From positions 234,948,666 to 235,012,665 of the forward strand of contig NC_080571.1 of the NCBI RefSeq assembly GCF_030247185.1: a stretch of 64,000 nucleotides of DNA. Reading direction: 5' to 3'. Under the pieces are notes generated by a model. It was not told where the DNA came from and did not search any database. It saw nothing but the letters and a program-made list of their open reading frames with translations. This document shows, piece after piece, positions 12,926-25,630 of this stretch (its first letter is position 1; each line of letters starts with the position of its first letter). The stretch comes from Malaya genurostris. Taxonomy: Eukaryota > Arthropoda > Insecta > Diptera > Culicidae. Position numbers and translations under genes: made by a program.

Positions 12926-13461
12926 TGATTGCCGATAATTTGACAGAAACTGTTCGATATTTCTCTACATTGTATACAAGATTTTCAATCCGGTTGAAGA
13001 TGCTACAAGAACTCGTGTCTCTCAATGCATGAGCCGTGAGAGAAGTTTTCTACATTTCATAGCTCCACTTCATACTCTGAGTATTTCACGGCCCTTAAAA
13101 AAATTACAGTCTGATAATGATTGGTGCTGTGTGGAATTTACCGAGAGAGAATCGCAAGTTGACAATTATCGCAGAAAATCGAATCGATGATTCGACTTGA
13201 TGATTCTCATTCTAGGTTGCAATATTACAAAACCCTTGTGTGGAGCATTCACATACATTTTCATAGACACAACTTATACAAAGGTTATATGCACATAGTT
13301 AGAATAAGCGGCAATAGTAAAATGATTCTATCGCAATTATCAACTACCCGATAACTTTCGGATCGTGAAACGAGAATAAGCGACCGTTTGTTGCTTTTGA
13401 CGGGTCATCGAGAGAAATTCGCTCTCGCACTGTTGTCCATTCTATGTTAAATGAACCATGC
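12919..13461 (+). repeat. Dispersed repeat, copy 1
   Basis: Homologous to 58403-58880: GATGCTACAAGAACTCGTGT, CTCTCAATGCATGA, CATACATTTTCATAGACACA, AGAATAAGCGGCAATAGTAA and TCGAGAGAAATTCGCTCTCG. It carries about 130 bp (roughly 13079-13210) that copy 2 lacks. No protein is evident. Confidence 0.85.
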
Positions 13462-15180
13462 CATGTTATGAGTATAGAATCGAAGGGAAAGAAGATTAGC
13501 CGTACGCAGAGTACATGTACGACGCACTGTTTCACCGAGTTGCCTTTGCGATTGGATGATTCCGTATCTTCGGTTAGATAAGTTTAATGAATTTAAAATA
13601 TTTGATCCTTTCTTGGGGATGGAGGGGAAACACATTCATTCATTTTTTATTGATTTGAAACGTACCATACAAGGTGAGAAAAATATGAAGAAATCTTCCA
13701 TCATGCAATCGGTAGGTTGCCACCTTTCATTGTTTCTTCAGGAGGGGCCCACATTGATCACATAATCACATCTACTCAGATTGACCCTTGTTGCGGATCT
13801 ATCCTACTCCGACAAGAAGTTGCCCGGTCACACAAACTAGTCAATTGACAATCCGACTTCCCCGGATAGGAAAAAGCTACGGGCACGTGTTTCATCTCTG
13901 TGATAATAATTATCACAATTTTTTCACTTCCACGGTTGCATTTCATCAACCTTTTCAACTTTTTTCCTTTCTCCTAGCATGTAGATGTTATAGTCCCATA
14001 TATGAGAGTACTGAAATCCTGCACGCACCCCGTACAATAATAAAATAGTATTGAACACAAGATCAGAACAATCAAGAATCGTTGTATTGAATTTCACGAT
14101 CAAAATTTAAGTAATTTCTGTAACTCTAATGAAGAACTAGGAAGAAAGTTTACAAAAAGGCATTCCAGTTCGCTGTTTTCCAAAACCAAAAACTCGCTAC
14201 AATTTCCACCGCACCTACCGGCTGTACTCCCTCCGCTATCCCGCCACCGCGCAGCGTGACGCGCATTGGGCGGGCGGCCATAAATCACTCCGAGCATAGG
14301 ATCTCCGAATTGTTGGCGTGTAAATATGAGCTCCCACCAAAGCGTATAACACATCACTTTGTCGACTTGTCAAAATTCTCGACTGAAATCTCGGAATCCG
14401 AGCCGTCATCCAGTTCAACCAGCTGCGCGGCAGTCAAGTGTCACCGAAAACGACGACGCGACACCAAGATTTTCCCTTCACCAGCTTCCTCCCACCCGCT
14501 AGACATCGGGCTACAAAGCAACGGGGAAAAAATCGAAAGAAAACCTGAATAATTAACTACAAAATTATGTGTCTTAATTACCCTGAAAATAATTTAAAAC
14601 TTGCACTGCCACAGAAGTAGAAACTTTTGCGGTGGAAATTCCACCTTGCCGCGCCGCACAAGTCAAAGTGTCTGGGAGTCCATCGTGTTTGAGACTGTTC
14701 TCTTCACTAACACCTCATCCGATGACGACTGGGATAGCAACTTTAGGAGAATTAAACTCGTATCGCTTCCCAGTTGCCGGTCGCCATCCGCCAACCGCCC
14801 ATATTTTCTAGTATTGCGACTCTGACTGCCATCTGACAGACAGCATGCGACATGACATCTTGTCCCCCGAATTACCCATCCGTCGCCGCCGTTGGCAATG
14901 TGACACCCGAGGCCATGCCTCCCTCCACCCCACCAGTCAGACGCAGCAACTATTGTTGCGAGAGATCAAACACTCGAGAGAAGAAAAACAAAATACGAGC
15001 AGTATGTCAGTGCTGATTAAGACGCTCGTCTCAACTTTCTACTTTGCGCGTACATTCGGAAGAGATTTTCTTCGCCCCGATCCCGGCGGGGCGCGGAGAC
15101 TGGCAGGACCACACGCAGAAATTGTGTTTGACATCATTGTTACCTACTGCCACTGATCCCACTAATGATCGTTGTTTTAA
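13462..15180. other. Repeat-poor, GC-richer island
   Basis: Contains several short open frames (14256-14552, 14601-14825 and 14845-15156 plus). None has a known domain or consistent splice signals that I can support. Absence of repeats over 1.7 kb stands out in this window. Confidence 0.4.
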
Positions 15181-16718
15181 ACATACACATTTCTAAACCG
15201 TGGGCAACCAAGGTGGGATTTTTTTCCTTAGAATGTGTTGAGAAAGTCGCAATTGACTAGGGGAGTTGGGAGCCCCTTGAAGGTGGTTTTCTAGCCGTGG
15301 AATTTATGTGGTTCGGAGGAAAACAAAATAATTTTGTACATTTCAAAAACAAGCAATTTATTCAAACACGGGTTTCTTGAGATGATCCGAATTAGGATAC
15401 TTGATACGGATTTCATTTTTATATTGATATTTAATTAAGTTTGTTTAGCAATTTGTCATGTTCGGAAGTTTTTTTTTCTTAATTGAAGAAAATGTTTAAT
15501 GTGTTAATTACTTACACCACAGTATTGATACCAAAATTATCTACCAAAGCCAAATTATCTGGTTTAAAATTAAGAAAACTTGTGCATCATGGTAACTGAT
15601 GTGATGTTTTAATGCTTATGTTATCTCAAGGTAAAAATTCAAGAAAAGCTGTCGAATTTCGTTTACTGGGTGCAATTTGAGATCCTATTGACACAAAAAT
15701 TTCATCAAGGTCGGAGCTCAAAGGTGCAACTCAACTGGTTTGTAAAACATTGACATTTGTTTTGTTTTGACAGTTGCTTTTTATTTACGTTTTTGGTGCC
15801 ATGTTGAGTAAGGAAAAAGAAACCTATTTCAATCTACCTAGTTGTGTAGTGATGCCTTTCTACTTACCGTTTATATGATATATCGGTTCAAGCTCCGTTT
15901 TGGAGGTTTTGGCCTATTTTTCGGTACATCCGGAACCGCTAGCTGGAGATCGGTTTGGCCAAAATCAGTTTGCTTGATCATCAACGAACAAGTTCTAGAA
16001 ACTGTAATAATTTTTGACAAAGTTTCGAATTTTTTTTCACATTCTTTGAATCGTAACAATAAATGACAGTTTAGAATTCTTACCACTTATCACCCTGTAA
16101 CACCAGAATCGGAGGTCGGATCCGGAAAATGAAACTGAAATTCTGCCACACATGGTAGGGTAACGGCTCCCTATTTCATCTGAGCTTCTATTTCCATCTC
16201 ATCACTTCATCTCATTACTTTGAACATGAATAGTATCTTACAACGTACCTGAACCAAACTGTGAAATGGTTTAAAATGATTATTCAAGCTATTGTCACAC
16301 TTTCTCATTGGAAGAAATGGTTTTAAATTCTTCGGTGATCGTTTTTTTTTTTTTTCATTTAAAACAAACTAACTTTTCAATTTAGGACACATCTTTGTCT
16401 CAAGATTTACAGCTCGTCATTTTTCTGAATACCTACTAATCGATTCGTCTCAAAACATGATCACTATTCCGCACAATTACACTACTATTGAATGCCTATA
16501 TAATTAGTAATGTTCACTTGCCACTTGTTTAATTAACGATTAAAAACTTCAAAAATTACCCGACAAGTAATAAAAATCTTCAAGAATATGAGATGAAAGG
16601 TTTTCACTTAGTTCACTTGATTGCGCTTTGTTTTCACCTCATTTGGTTTCGCAAAGTTGCCAAGATTCCTCATAATGCTACAAAAATTTTTTTTTTCTTT
16701 TTCAAATTATCATCAAAA
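15181..16718. other. AT-rich intergenic DNA with repeat scraps
   Basis: Edge phrase of the composite repeat at 15830-15870 (CTACCTAGTTGTGTAGTGAT with GCCTTTCTAC) and a unit scrap at 16088-16160 (CCCTGTAACACCAGAATCGG). Otherwise unassigned. Confidence 0.5.
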
Positions 16719-16870
16719 AGTATTTTTTTTGGTATCCGTGACATTAGTTCAATTGTATTGTTGATATTAATATTCCAATGAAACTGTTGCGGCTTTGAAT
16801 ATTACCAGAAAGTTTTTAATACTAATGAAATAACCATTGTGGAAAATCTAGTAGCACTGGTTTCTTTCCG
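16719..16870 (+). repeat. 152-bp direct repeat, left copy
   Basis: Begins AGTATTTTTTTTGGTATCCG and ends TAGCACTGGTTTCTTTCCG. It matches 19111-19262 at roughly 90 percent by eye and abuts the broken end of the DD37E element. I read it as a long target-site duplication. Confidence 0.85.
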
Positions 16871-18117
16871 TGTTAGATATTCAGATTTTATTCGATATAC
16901 TGATAATATTAGACTACAACAACAGAATATTATTCTCAACATTTGCTACTTAGCCATTGTAGACTAGCTAGCGCACCTTCTTGCGAACGTTCCTCATTAA
17001 ATTCCGTACAGACTTCTTGGTGACAAGTTTTGACACTTTTTTCCAATCTTTTTCGAACTGTTGAATGGTTTCGGCTGCCGAGACATGTTTTCTAAGATGT
17101 GCCTTCGTTCATGCCCAAAATTCCTCAATTGGTCGAAGTTGTGGGCAATTTGGTGGATTCATGTCTTTTGGGACGAAAGTGATATTTTTGGTAGTATACC
17201 ATTCTACCGTTGATTTAGAGTAGTGGCAAGAAGCAAGATCTGGCCAGAAGACAACAGGATCCTTGTGGCTTAGAATCATGGGTAGAAGTCGTTTTTGTAA
17301 ACATTCCTTGATGTATATTTCGTTGTTCATTGAAGCAGTGGTGATGAAGGGTTTCGAAATCTTACTGCAGCTACAAATTGCTTGCCAGACCATAGCTTTC
17401 TTACCAAATTTTTCGACTTCAATCAATGTCTCGGACTGGTTTAACACTTGCCCTTCTCGCACCGTATAATATTGTGGTCTCGCCAAGGATTTGTAATCGA
17501 GTTTCACGTAGGTTTCGTCGTCCATGATTATGCAGCTCAAATTTCCAGCAAGAATCGTATTATACAGCTTTCGAACCCTCGGCCTGATCGATGCTTCTTG
17601 TTTCGGACTACGTTTTGGTTGTTTCTGCTTTTTTTAGGTTCGAAGATTCAAACGTTCTTTAGCACGAAGAACATTTGACTTCGAAGTGCCCACTTTTTTG
17701 GACACATCCCGAACTGAAACCTCCTTCTTTTGCTCGAACCCCTTCAGTATACGTTTATCCAACTGAGGGTTAGCAGGACCTTTTTATCAACCCGTTTTCG
17801 GTTTATCCTCGAAGTGTTATCTTCACCGAACTTCCTGATTCCATTTCGCACGGCTGTTTCACTTACTCCTTCCATTTTTGCTATCTTTCTCAGTGACAGT
17901 CCGCGTTCTGTGCACCATTTGTACACAATTTTTCGACGTTGTTCTGCTGAAAGTCCACACATTTCGAAACAAACTAATGAAAACGAATAAACAACTGCAC
18001 AAGTGGTTAGAGAAAAGTGCAAACAACAGGACGTAGCCATAAAAATTGACAGATTCTGAACCATTGCGAAATGGCAGCGGTTTTTGGTTGCGTCCATACT
18101 TTCTGGGGTAGTCTTTA
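16871..18117 (-). mobile_element. ITmD37E-type transposon, second copy, one end missing
   Basis: Closely similar to the element at 61.9-63.1 kb. The right terminus (GTCCATACTTTCTGGGGTAG then TCTTTA, 18092-18117) is kept. The left terminus and about 50 bp are absent: homology starts abruptly at 16871 inside what is internal sequence in the complete copy, exactly where a 152-bp direct repeat ends. The truncation is therefore best explained by the enclosing retro-insertion. Confidence 0.85.
16972..18097 (-). pseudogene. DD37E transposase pseudogene, second copy
   Basis: The N-terminal helix-turn-helix piece (CGLSAEQRRKIVYKWCTERG, then LSLRKIAKMEGVSETAVRNG) lies near 17840-17965. The catalytic core spans 17109-17540 with IIMDDETYVKLD, VFWPD (Asp codon 17238-17240) and LRPIEEFWA (Glu codon 17124-17126). 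The spacing is again 37 residues. The linker between the two pieces (about 17541-17743) is frameshifted. A stop follows EEFWA, but TKAHLRKHV and RNVRKKVR can be read beyond it. The protein is inactive as it stands, although all three catalytic residues survive. Confidence 0.85.
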
Positions 18118-18483
18118 TGTAGTAAAATCAAATCATCAAGCTGAACTTTTGATGATTGGATCCTGAATCGGTGGTTCAGAACCTAAAGCACTAGATTCCA
18201 AACCCAAATCTGGATAGATTCTGAGTGCCAGTAGTATCGTTACACTAACCATCCACGAGAAGTTGGATTGCGAAGACTGTTAAATACGATAAGGTTTAAT
18301 TTCGTATCGTAATAGTCGATTAAAATAAAAAAAACTTGTTCCACAAACCTAGAAAAACAATCATTCGACTATTACTATCAGTAGTAGTCCTTTATTTTGG
18401 TACCACTCAAACCACACACTAGCCTTTAACGAAACCCCGATAAACAATTCGTTCGCGAAAACCTAATTTCAGTCAATTTCAAA
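18118..18483. other. Spacer between the DD37E element and the ORF1 relic
   Basis: Unassigned sequence inside the 152-bp direct repeats. It may be LINE 5' sequence or host DNA carried in a chimeric transcript. I recognise no gene. Confidence 0.4.
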
Positions 18484-19111
18484 TTGCCCAAAACATTTAC
18501 CTATGTTTTCAAGGAAAATATCCAAACCGCTTTTGAAACCGAAATTACTCCTTGCCAATTATCAGCATTTACCGCGGACATGGTGGACAATGCCATAGAA
18601 GTATGCGTGCATGACCTTCCCCCGCAGGCCACCGATAAGTTCGTTCGGGAGAATATGTCGCAGTACGGTGAAATCCTTTCCATCGAAAGGGAAGTATGGC
18701 GGAATTTTGTCCCCGGCATTCGGAATGGCGTGCGAGTTGTGCGTATGCAACTACGTAAGGCATTTGTGGTCAAGATGGGACACGTCCGTGTAAAACGTTG
18801 ATTACCTATGAAAATCAGCTGGTTACATGTCAGTTTTGTGAACAACCTGCACACTACGGTAAACCTTGCACTGAAACTGCGAAAAAGACATCTTCAACCA
18901 AAGACAAGATCAACCGTTCAACAACGAAAACTAGTGAGCGCAGTACTCATGTTTCACCATCAAACCAACCAGCACCTGCAACCAATGTACAACAAGGCGC
19001 ACAGGAGGGAAATGGAAGAGTGACAACGAGATCCACTTTAAAAAATCGGCTAATTCGGCCACGTAAAGCTTGGACGCAAATAGGCCTGAATAAAAATATC
19101 TTAAAAAAAAA
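18484..19111 (+). pseudogene. LINE ORF1 relic, copy B, with one zinc knuckle and poly(A)
   Basis: The protein fragment VDNAIEVCVHDLPPQATDKF, SQYGEILSIEREVWRNFVPG and RVVRMQLRKAF parallels copy A. After a frame break near 18798 it continues as LITYENQLVTCQFCEQPAHY with GKPC, a CX2CX4HX4C knuckle that copy A lacks. A tail of about eight As at 19104-19111 follows GAATAAAAATATCTT and abuts a 152-bp direct repeat, so this is the 3' end of a retro-copied insert. The reading frame before VDNAIEV differs from copy A, marking a rearrangement. Confidence 0.78.
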
Positions 19112-19262
19112 GTATTTTTTTGGTATCCGTGACATTAGTTTAATTGTATTATTGATATTAATATTCCAATGAAACTGTTGCGGCTTCGAATATTACCAGA
19201 AAGCGTGTGTGTAATTCTAATGAAATAACCATTGTGGCAAACCTGGTAGCACTGGTTTCTTT
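19111..19262 (+). repeat. 152-bp direct repeat, right copy
   Basis: Pair of the repeat at 16719-16870, sharing GGTATCCGTGACATTAGTT, TTGATATTAATATTCCAATG, AAACTGTTGCGGCTT and GTAGCACTGGTTTCTTTC. It directly follows the poly(A) of the LINE relic. Confidence 0.85.
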
Positions 19263-21699
19263 CGGCTCTATGTCAACATAATGCTGTTGAGTGCGTGTGC
19301 TTCATCGGCTGTGCACAGAGAAGCCAAATATTTTCATAGATAAAATGTATCTGCTCTATCTGTTTTCACTAATAAAATGAATCAGTTCAAATTGGTTTAA
19401 AATTTGAATATAAATGTTTATCAGTGTTCATCATCAAATATTTGCACGAAAGATGTCCATTTTAACATGAGATTTGTCCATTGATTAAAAAACTTTTAAA
19501 GAGAGAAAAGTCTAACTTTTACTTCTCATTTTTTATGAACCTTTACAAATCTATATTAAATTTAATCAGTTTGCGAACCCAAAAATCTATACAATACAGA
19601 TACATCTGTAGAAATGGCATCTCTGGTTCTGCATTTTGTTTTTAGAAGGGCTAATGTCTAAATAGTAACAATTATTTTTTTGAAGTTCTACAAATTAACC
19701 GCACAGTAAAGCTTTAAATTTAAAACGAAAGGTAACGAAAACGATCCAACAAAATTTAAACGTCGAAATGATTCCAAACTATTTCTAAAAATATCGTGTG
19801 TTGTCTCATAGTTGACATTAGGCCCTTTTCAAGAAAAATTCTGACATTTTAAACCTGAGAGTATAGTAGTGCAATATTTTGGTTTTGATTGCTGTCGCCA
19901 TTGTTTATTTTTTGGGATGAATAAAGGACCAACGGTAGGATGAATAAAAAACCTTTGAGATGAAATTAGGAGCACAGTAGTGAACATATGAGAAGTGATT
20001 TTAGCTGATTGTTGAATATCATTTTCATTGCCTAGGAATGTGAATCATTTCCCAATGTGGAGCAATTAAGAATTAAGCAGAAATATGAAAAAATTGTAGT
20101 GATATTAATGGCTAAGTTAGGTTTTTAAGGTAACGTCCTTACAAATGAGATGAAATAGGGAGCCCTTACCCTATAACTTTCAATGAAAGGTATTTAAGTA
20201 TTCCGCACTCTGGCATTTTAGTATACCTCCTCACCTTCATTGTGATTTATTTTGGTAAACAGGTTCTTTTGTAATTTAAACATAAAAATCGAACTTGAAT
20301 TTTTTGAGTCACAACTATCATCAATCAATCACAATTGAATCTATAATTGTTTCAATTGATAAAGCTTTTAATACTACCAAAAATATGATTAATGTGGTAT
20401 TTGTTCACAAATTCATATTTTTAATTGAATTAATATTGTAATTAATTATGCATAATATCATGGAAGTAAAAATTAACAAAAAATTAACTTCGAAATCCAG
20501 CCTACAATTTATTCAATTTTTTGTTATGACGTGAGCCATCATCAGTTTAGCTATACTTGAACGAAAAATGGATTCTGGAAAGGTAAATGATTGAAATATC
20601 GGAAGTAAAAATTTACTAAAAATACATCATTGAGGCTAAACTCGACCATGCTTGTTCATTCAAACCACTCATCGAAAAAAAAAACATAATGTGATTCCTT
20701 TTGCTGTAAAAATTTGTATTGTTGAGATTTTGTAATCCTTTTCGGCTTGTGTATCTTGAATAAACAAGAATGTATGGCAATATTTCACAATAAAGAAATT
20801 TCCATAGCTTGTACGGTTTTGAAATCCCTTAGCGAAAACTATAATAAGTATCTTTTTTTTACCATAGGACTTGTCAAAGGAATAATAATAATTTCACTAT
20901 CTGAATTGAGCCAATGAATTTAAAAAAAACCTTTCTGAATTCAATAGAAATGAAATAGAATAACCGTTTTGCCAAAATTACCTAAACAACTGAAATATTG
21001 TTCCGTTCGTTGTGTTTCGTGCTGACTCATTTTGTTCGAAAGCAAAATTTTACAAATCATTTGTTCAAGTATTTCCGGAAACACAGAGTTCGCCTGAATC
21101 CAATTGTAACCATCGTCAGAACACTAACCAAAACATTTTATTTGAGCGTCGTGAACAGGATTCTAACTGTGGTTTACGATCTACCAGTTGACTATTGGTC
21201 AAAACAATTACGACATATTATTTCACTTTATGGTTCAGTACTCTCACGATCAGAGTTTAAAATTGTCACACTTTCTTTATGAAAGAATCTTAGTTTGTGG
21301 AAATCTATTAAACCATATCCGAGAAAATCTAGTACATATTTTTCGCACATTTTGAGATCTTGACTAACTGAATCGATTTTCGATTATAGAAGTGTTGACC
21401 TTGAGGTCATACTTTTCTCGGACAAGTAAAATTATCTGACCCTTTGTGCTTGGTTGTGAATCGATCCCAGATGAGCATCGACTTACGGTATAGCCTTTTC
21501 CCAAGAACATTGTGGGTAAGAAAAAGATGTTTTTTTAAATTGATAACGATGAACAATACTGCTCATAGTAACAATATGCTTGTATTTATTCGAAGTTCAC
21601 GATTCTGGCATAATTATTAAAGCTTGATTCGCAAAACCAAACGCGTCTTTTAGACAGCTGCAGTATCATACAGAAAAAAAATCATCGATACCCCGAAAA
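19263..21699. other. AT-rich intergenic DNA
   Basis: No supported gene. Homopolymer-rich. A faint gag-like fragment near 21.2 kb is listed separately. Confidence 0.45.
21130..21282 (+). pseudogene. Faint gag-like fragment
   Basis: VNRILTVVYDLPVDYWSKQL with RHIISLYGSVLS resembles the VDNAIEVRVHDLPPQ...SQYGEVLS stretch of the LINE ORF1 relics at 3.1 and 18.6 kb. It may be a very diverged member; the match is short. Confidence 0.3.
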
Positions 21700-23064
21700 A
21701 CTGTAAAACATCAAATTTCTAGCCCTCGATTTAACATCATTTACTACGCGATGTCAAACGAAAATGGTACATCATTCTGCCACTCTGAAAAAACCTACAC
21801 CTAGTCGATGGTCCCGTGCCGCTCTTATGACCGGCAACTGTACATCCCGAAGGGATCGAAAATTCAATTATCCACCCAAGCCTCCACTGAAAATGAAGCC
21901 AATCGAATTGAAATTTATGGATTGTCTCGGCACTCATTTTTCAACGAAAACCCCGGAACCCGGAGGATGAACTCCCGGTCTCCCGGTGCAAATTAGCCAC
22001 ATCGGATACTGTCTGGTCGCGTGGCGGAAATGATTTGCGTCATTTAACTTGGCCTCATCCGAACGGTCTACTGTCGAAAACGGGCCAACCAGGGACGGGA
22101 GGGCGAAACGCTGTTATCATCATCGTCGTGTGAAAGATAATCACATTTCAAGCACATTAGAATCAACTGCAGAATTAACTCAGCGATGTGGGCGTCGAAT
22201 CAAGAGTCGAATATCGGCAGGGCAGGGATTGATTATCGTATTTCGCAATCTGCCACGCTGGGTGGGCAAAGTTCCGATGCATAAATCATGAAATATGCCC
22301 AACAGGCAGCAGCACCCAATGCCCACTGGCTGAGAAGGTGAAAGGTGGCTACCGGGTCAATTTGTAGATTGATTTCTACAAGGCTCGTCAAAGTTGCGAC
22401 CAATAAATCACTATGCTGGTGACCTGGGAGGCTTTCTGGAAGCCCCATTCACTGATTTATTTCGATTAGATGAAGTGCATTTGCTAATCAAAGTGGAAAT
22501 TGGTAGCACCCGGGACGGAAGTCGTATCTCATCACTTTACTTGATGGAGCTGACTGTCAATCCTTCCACTATTGGAACAAGAAGAGAGAGAGAGAGAAAG
22601 AAAGACTGGGTGTGTGTGTGAGTAGGAACGAGGAAACATGTTGGTCTAGACCTGTCAAATCACTAACCACTCTGCCGATTTCAAGGTTTCACTCTCGTAG
22701 ATGTCTAAATTGGTCGCTGGTGAACCTCAGCTGGAAATTTTTCAAATTAGTATGCAGGTCGTTGTGCAACAGCCCTTGTCTCCGGAGGATTTTGTTGACA
22801 TCTGTTTCATTCATTTTGCTCGCTTATTTAGCCCGATTGCTAGTAAGCGTTAGGACTCATCATGAGAGCACACGAAGTCAACAGCGAAGAGTTTTGTTTT
22901 ATAAAACTTTTCCACATGGAGCAATTATATCAATAGTCATCTCATTAGGCGAGCCACCACCAGGGCCGGTGAAAGAGGTGGGTACGGTGGGTAGTACTAC
23001 CCATCCAAAAATTCCAAAGGCGGGTCATCACCCACCTGAAATTTCGATCGATAAACAATGGTAA
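21700..23064. other. Repeat-poor, GC-richer island
   Basis: Unique sequence with a GA microsatellite (22584-22600) and TG tract near 22610. Phrases such as CGATGCATAAATCATGAAAT (22275) contain homeodomain-like TAAATCA. The open frame 22612-23064 shows no domain I recognise. Candidate regulatory DNA. Confidence 0.4.
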
Positions 23065-23682
23065 TATTAGTATGATTCATAATTAGAATATTTGTAACTC
23101 AGAATAATAAAGGAAGGATGTGAAGGTATGCAACAGAAAGGTGAAACATGATTTTTGTTTGTTCAAATGAATCTTCACATCTTACCTTTCCGTTCTATAT
23201 CTTCACATAAATAAAACATCTACATATTTAACTGATATTCGATAACACAGATAAATGATGATCGAATCTTCAATTAGTAACTAAGTATTTCTAATTTTAC
23301 CAGTTTCTCAAACCATTGTCATGATTTCCTCCAACAGATACGACAGTTTTGTATACATAAGCTCGCGGTTTCTATAAAATTTCTGCTCTTGAATGAGTGC
23401 GTTCGGATTTAAGAAAAAAATCCATACAAAACAAGATTCAGTATCGAATCGACTTGCACTCTGTGCGGTTCGATACTGCCGTACAAAAACACAACGTTCA
23501 AAAAGTCCAGGAACTATCTAGGATTGTCATAACTTGATTATTTTTTTCGGGATGACTGCCTCATTTGGCCACATTTAAAATCAGAATACCACAAATCTTT
23601 GTTTTTAATCCGAATATGGATAACACTTCTCAAACTTGTTGGGCTTGCGCGGTTTTATCAATAAACGGAAATCGTTATTTTC
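23065..23682. other. AT-rich DNA, nothing recognised
   Basis: No gene or bounded repeat seen. Confidence 0.45.
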
Positions 23683-24205
23683 ATTGTTGCCTTTCTCATG
23701 TAGAAAGGTTATGCAATCACTATGAAAACCCGACCGAGGCCCAAATGGTCGAGTGGCATATACCATTCCACTCAGTTCGTCGAGTACGCAAAATGTCTGT
23801 ATATGTGTGTGTATGTATGTATGTAACATTTTTTTTGCACTAACTATTCTCGGAGATGTCTGAACCGTTTTACATAGATTTAAATGAAAGGTATTGTAAC
23901 CTCACACTCAAATAAAAGCTATAATTATCCCATACAAAATTCCTGAATTTTTGTTTGATCCGACTTCCGGTTCCGGAATTACAGGGCGATTGGTGAAAAT
24001 ATCCTATTTCAAACTACTTCTTTACTTTTCTCGGAGGTGGCGTGATCGATTCTTACAATCTTGAATTTAAATGAAAGTTCTTATAGTCCCAAGTAAAAAA
24101 CCCTAATTTCATCCGGATCTGACTTCCGGTTCCGGAATACACAGGCGAAACAAAAACCGTAAAAAAATTTCTAAGCTGAACTCAAAACCAATATTCCCAA
24201 TCTTA
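23683..24205 (+). repeat. Composite repeat, most complete head plus two units
   Basis: The head starts with the hairpin CCTTTCTCATGTAGAAAGG, then ATGCAATCACTATGAAAACC, GTGGCATATACCATTCCACT, CAGTTCGTCGAGTACGCAAA and a TGTGTG tract. Units with CTCGGAGATGTCTGAACCG, TTAAATGAAAGGTATTGTAA, TCCGACTTCCGGTTCCGGAA and TTACAGGGCGAT follow twice. Confidence 0.85.
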
Positions 24206-24968
24206 GAGTCAAATGAGAGGTCTTATGGTCGTGCAAAAAATTATTGCATATTTCCGGATACAACAAAAATTTAAATCTCCGTCGCGAGCAAAGCACTGTT
24301 ACATCCTGTATGTTATACTAGTTAATGCACAAACAAACTGGACCGTTTGTGAATTTATTTTGTGCACCGTTCGATCCGCACGAGAAACATTTTGATCGAA
24401 ATTTGGCAGTTTGTTTCATATTCGAAGATATTGCAGGGTAACCTCAATCACGAACTACTGGATGAACGAGTTCAGCACCTTCCATCATCAAAAGAAAAAA
24501 GAAGAAGTCAACGATTTTTCAGTTAAAAAGTTTACAAAAAAATGCACCTACAAATTTTTGAAATGTTTCTATTTTGAACTTTATATTGAAACCAACATTT
24601 AACGTTTATTTAACACCTTTTTAGTATTGAGGAAGTTACAGCTAGAACAATTTATAGGCATTTGCAAAACATTTAATTCTTTATGTAAACTAGTCATTGA
24701 AATGTTAGAATATTCACACATCCAAACACCAGAATCAGCTCAAGGGCCATAAATTTGTTCATAAAAACATTTCTCCTCGAATGAAAAGTTCTCGAGATAT
24801 TCAGTCATCAAACTTGAAGAGCACAAGTTTTCGTTAAATAGTATCGATGAACAAGTTTATATGTTACTACATAGTTATTCTAAACTAAATATACAATTAC
24901 CAATGTCTTGCTAACGTGGCGCTATTAAACCATTCAGAGTAGAGGAAGGTGTTCGGTTGCCAACAGTG
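24206..24968. other. AT-rich DNA, nothing recognised
   Basis: A last composite-repeat scrap may reach about 24260. A short frame at 24411-24602 has no known domain. Confidence 0.45.
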
Positions 24969-25119
24969 TTCGGTTACCGGCACCCCACTGTAACTTTTGA
25001 CGGAAACCAGATAGCGTCATTCCGACAAATGTCATGTGTGTGTAATACAGGGGTTCCCAAAGTGGTCCATATAGACCCCTTGAGGTCGATATCCTTTTTG
25101 CGTTTTACCTTTTTACCTT

Positions 25120-25440
25120 TTTGCCTTTCTCTATAGAAAGGTATTAGAATTGCTGGAAAAACCGACATTCGAACGGAGCCTCGGAGACCCATAGTGTTAT
25201 ATACCATTCGACTCAGTTCGACGAGATCGGAAAATGTCTGTGTGTGTGTGTATGTGTATGCACTTTTCGAAAATATTCTTACCGCTCAATTTTCTCAGAA
25301 AAGGCTGAACCGATTTTAACAAACTTGGGCTGGTTTAAAAGCCACTGTCGGGCCATTGATCAAGTTCGAGTATCAAATGGTTGTGACTTTTGTTTCCAGA
25401 TATATGATGGTATAAGTGACGTAACCGACAAAACACGTTG
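25120..25440 (+). repeat. Composite repeat, head plus one unit
   Basis: The hairpin GCCTTTCTCTATAGAAAGGT, head GTGTTATATACCATTCGACT with CAGTTCGACGAGATCGG, a TGTG tract, then TTTTCTCAGAAAAGGCTGAA, CCGATTTTAACAAACTTGGG. The usual TCCGACTTCCGGTTCCGG ending is replaced. Confidence 0.8.
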
Positions 25441-25630
25441 ATTTTTACCGCTCTTATATCTATATAAGGGTGCCAAAAATTTGGGATCACCTCTATTTTC
25501 GTTAAGCTTTAGTGCTCAAAAGTTTAAGCACCTCGAAATAAGCCTTCATGCAAAATTTGAGCTAAATCGGACATGCGTAAGGGGTGCTGCCCGGTGGTAA
25601 AGGTTTGACAATTTTCGATCTTGCAAAAGC

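Noticed and set aside
14256..15156. Series of plus-strand open frames in the 14-15-kb island, possibly exons
   Set aside because: I could not link them with consistent donor and acceptor sites or find a known motif. Kept only as a repeat-poor island.
22612..23064. 150-codon plus-strand open frame
   Set aside because: No recognisable domain, composition is not protein-like throughout, and there is no supporting splice or promoter context.
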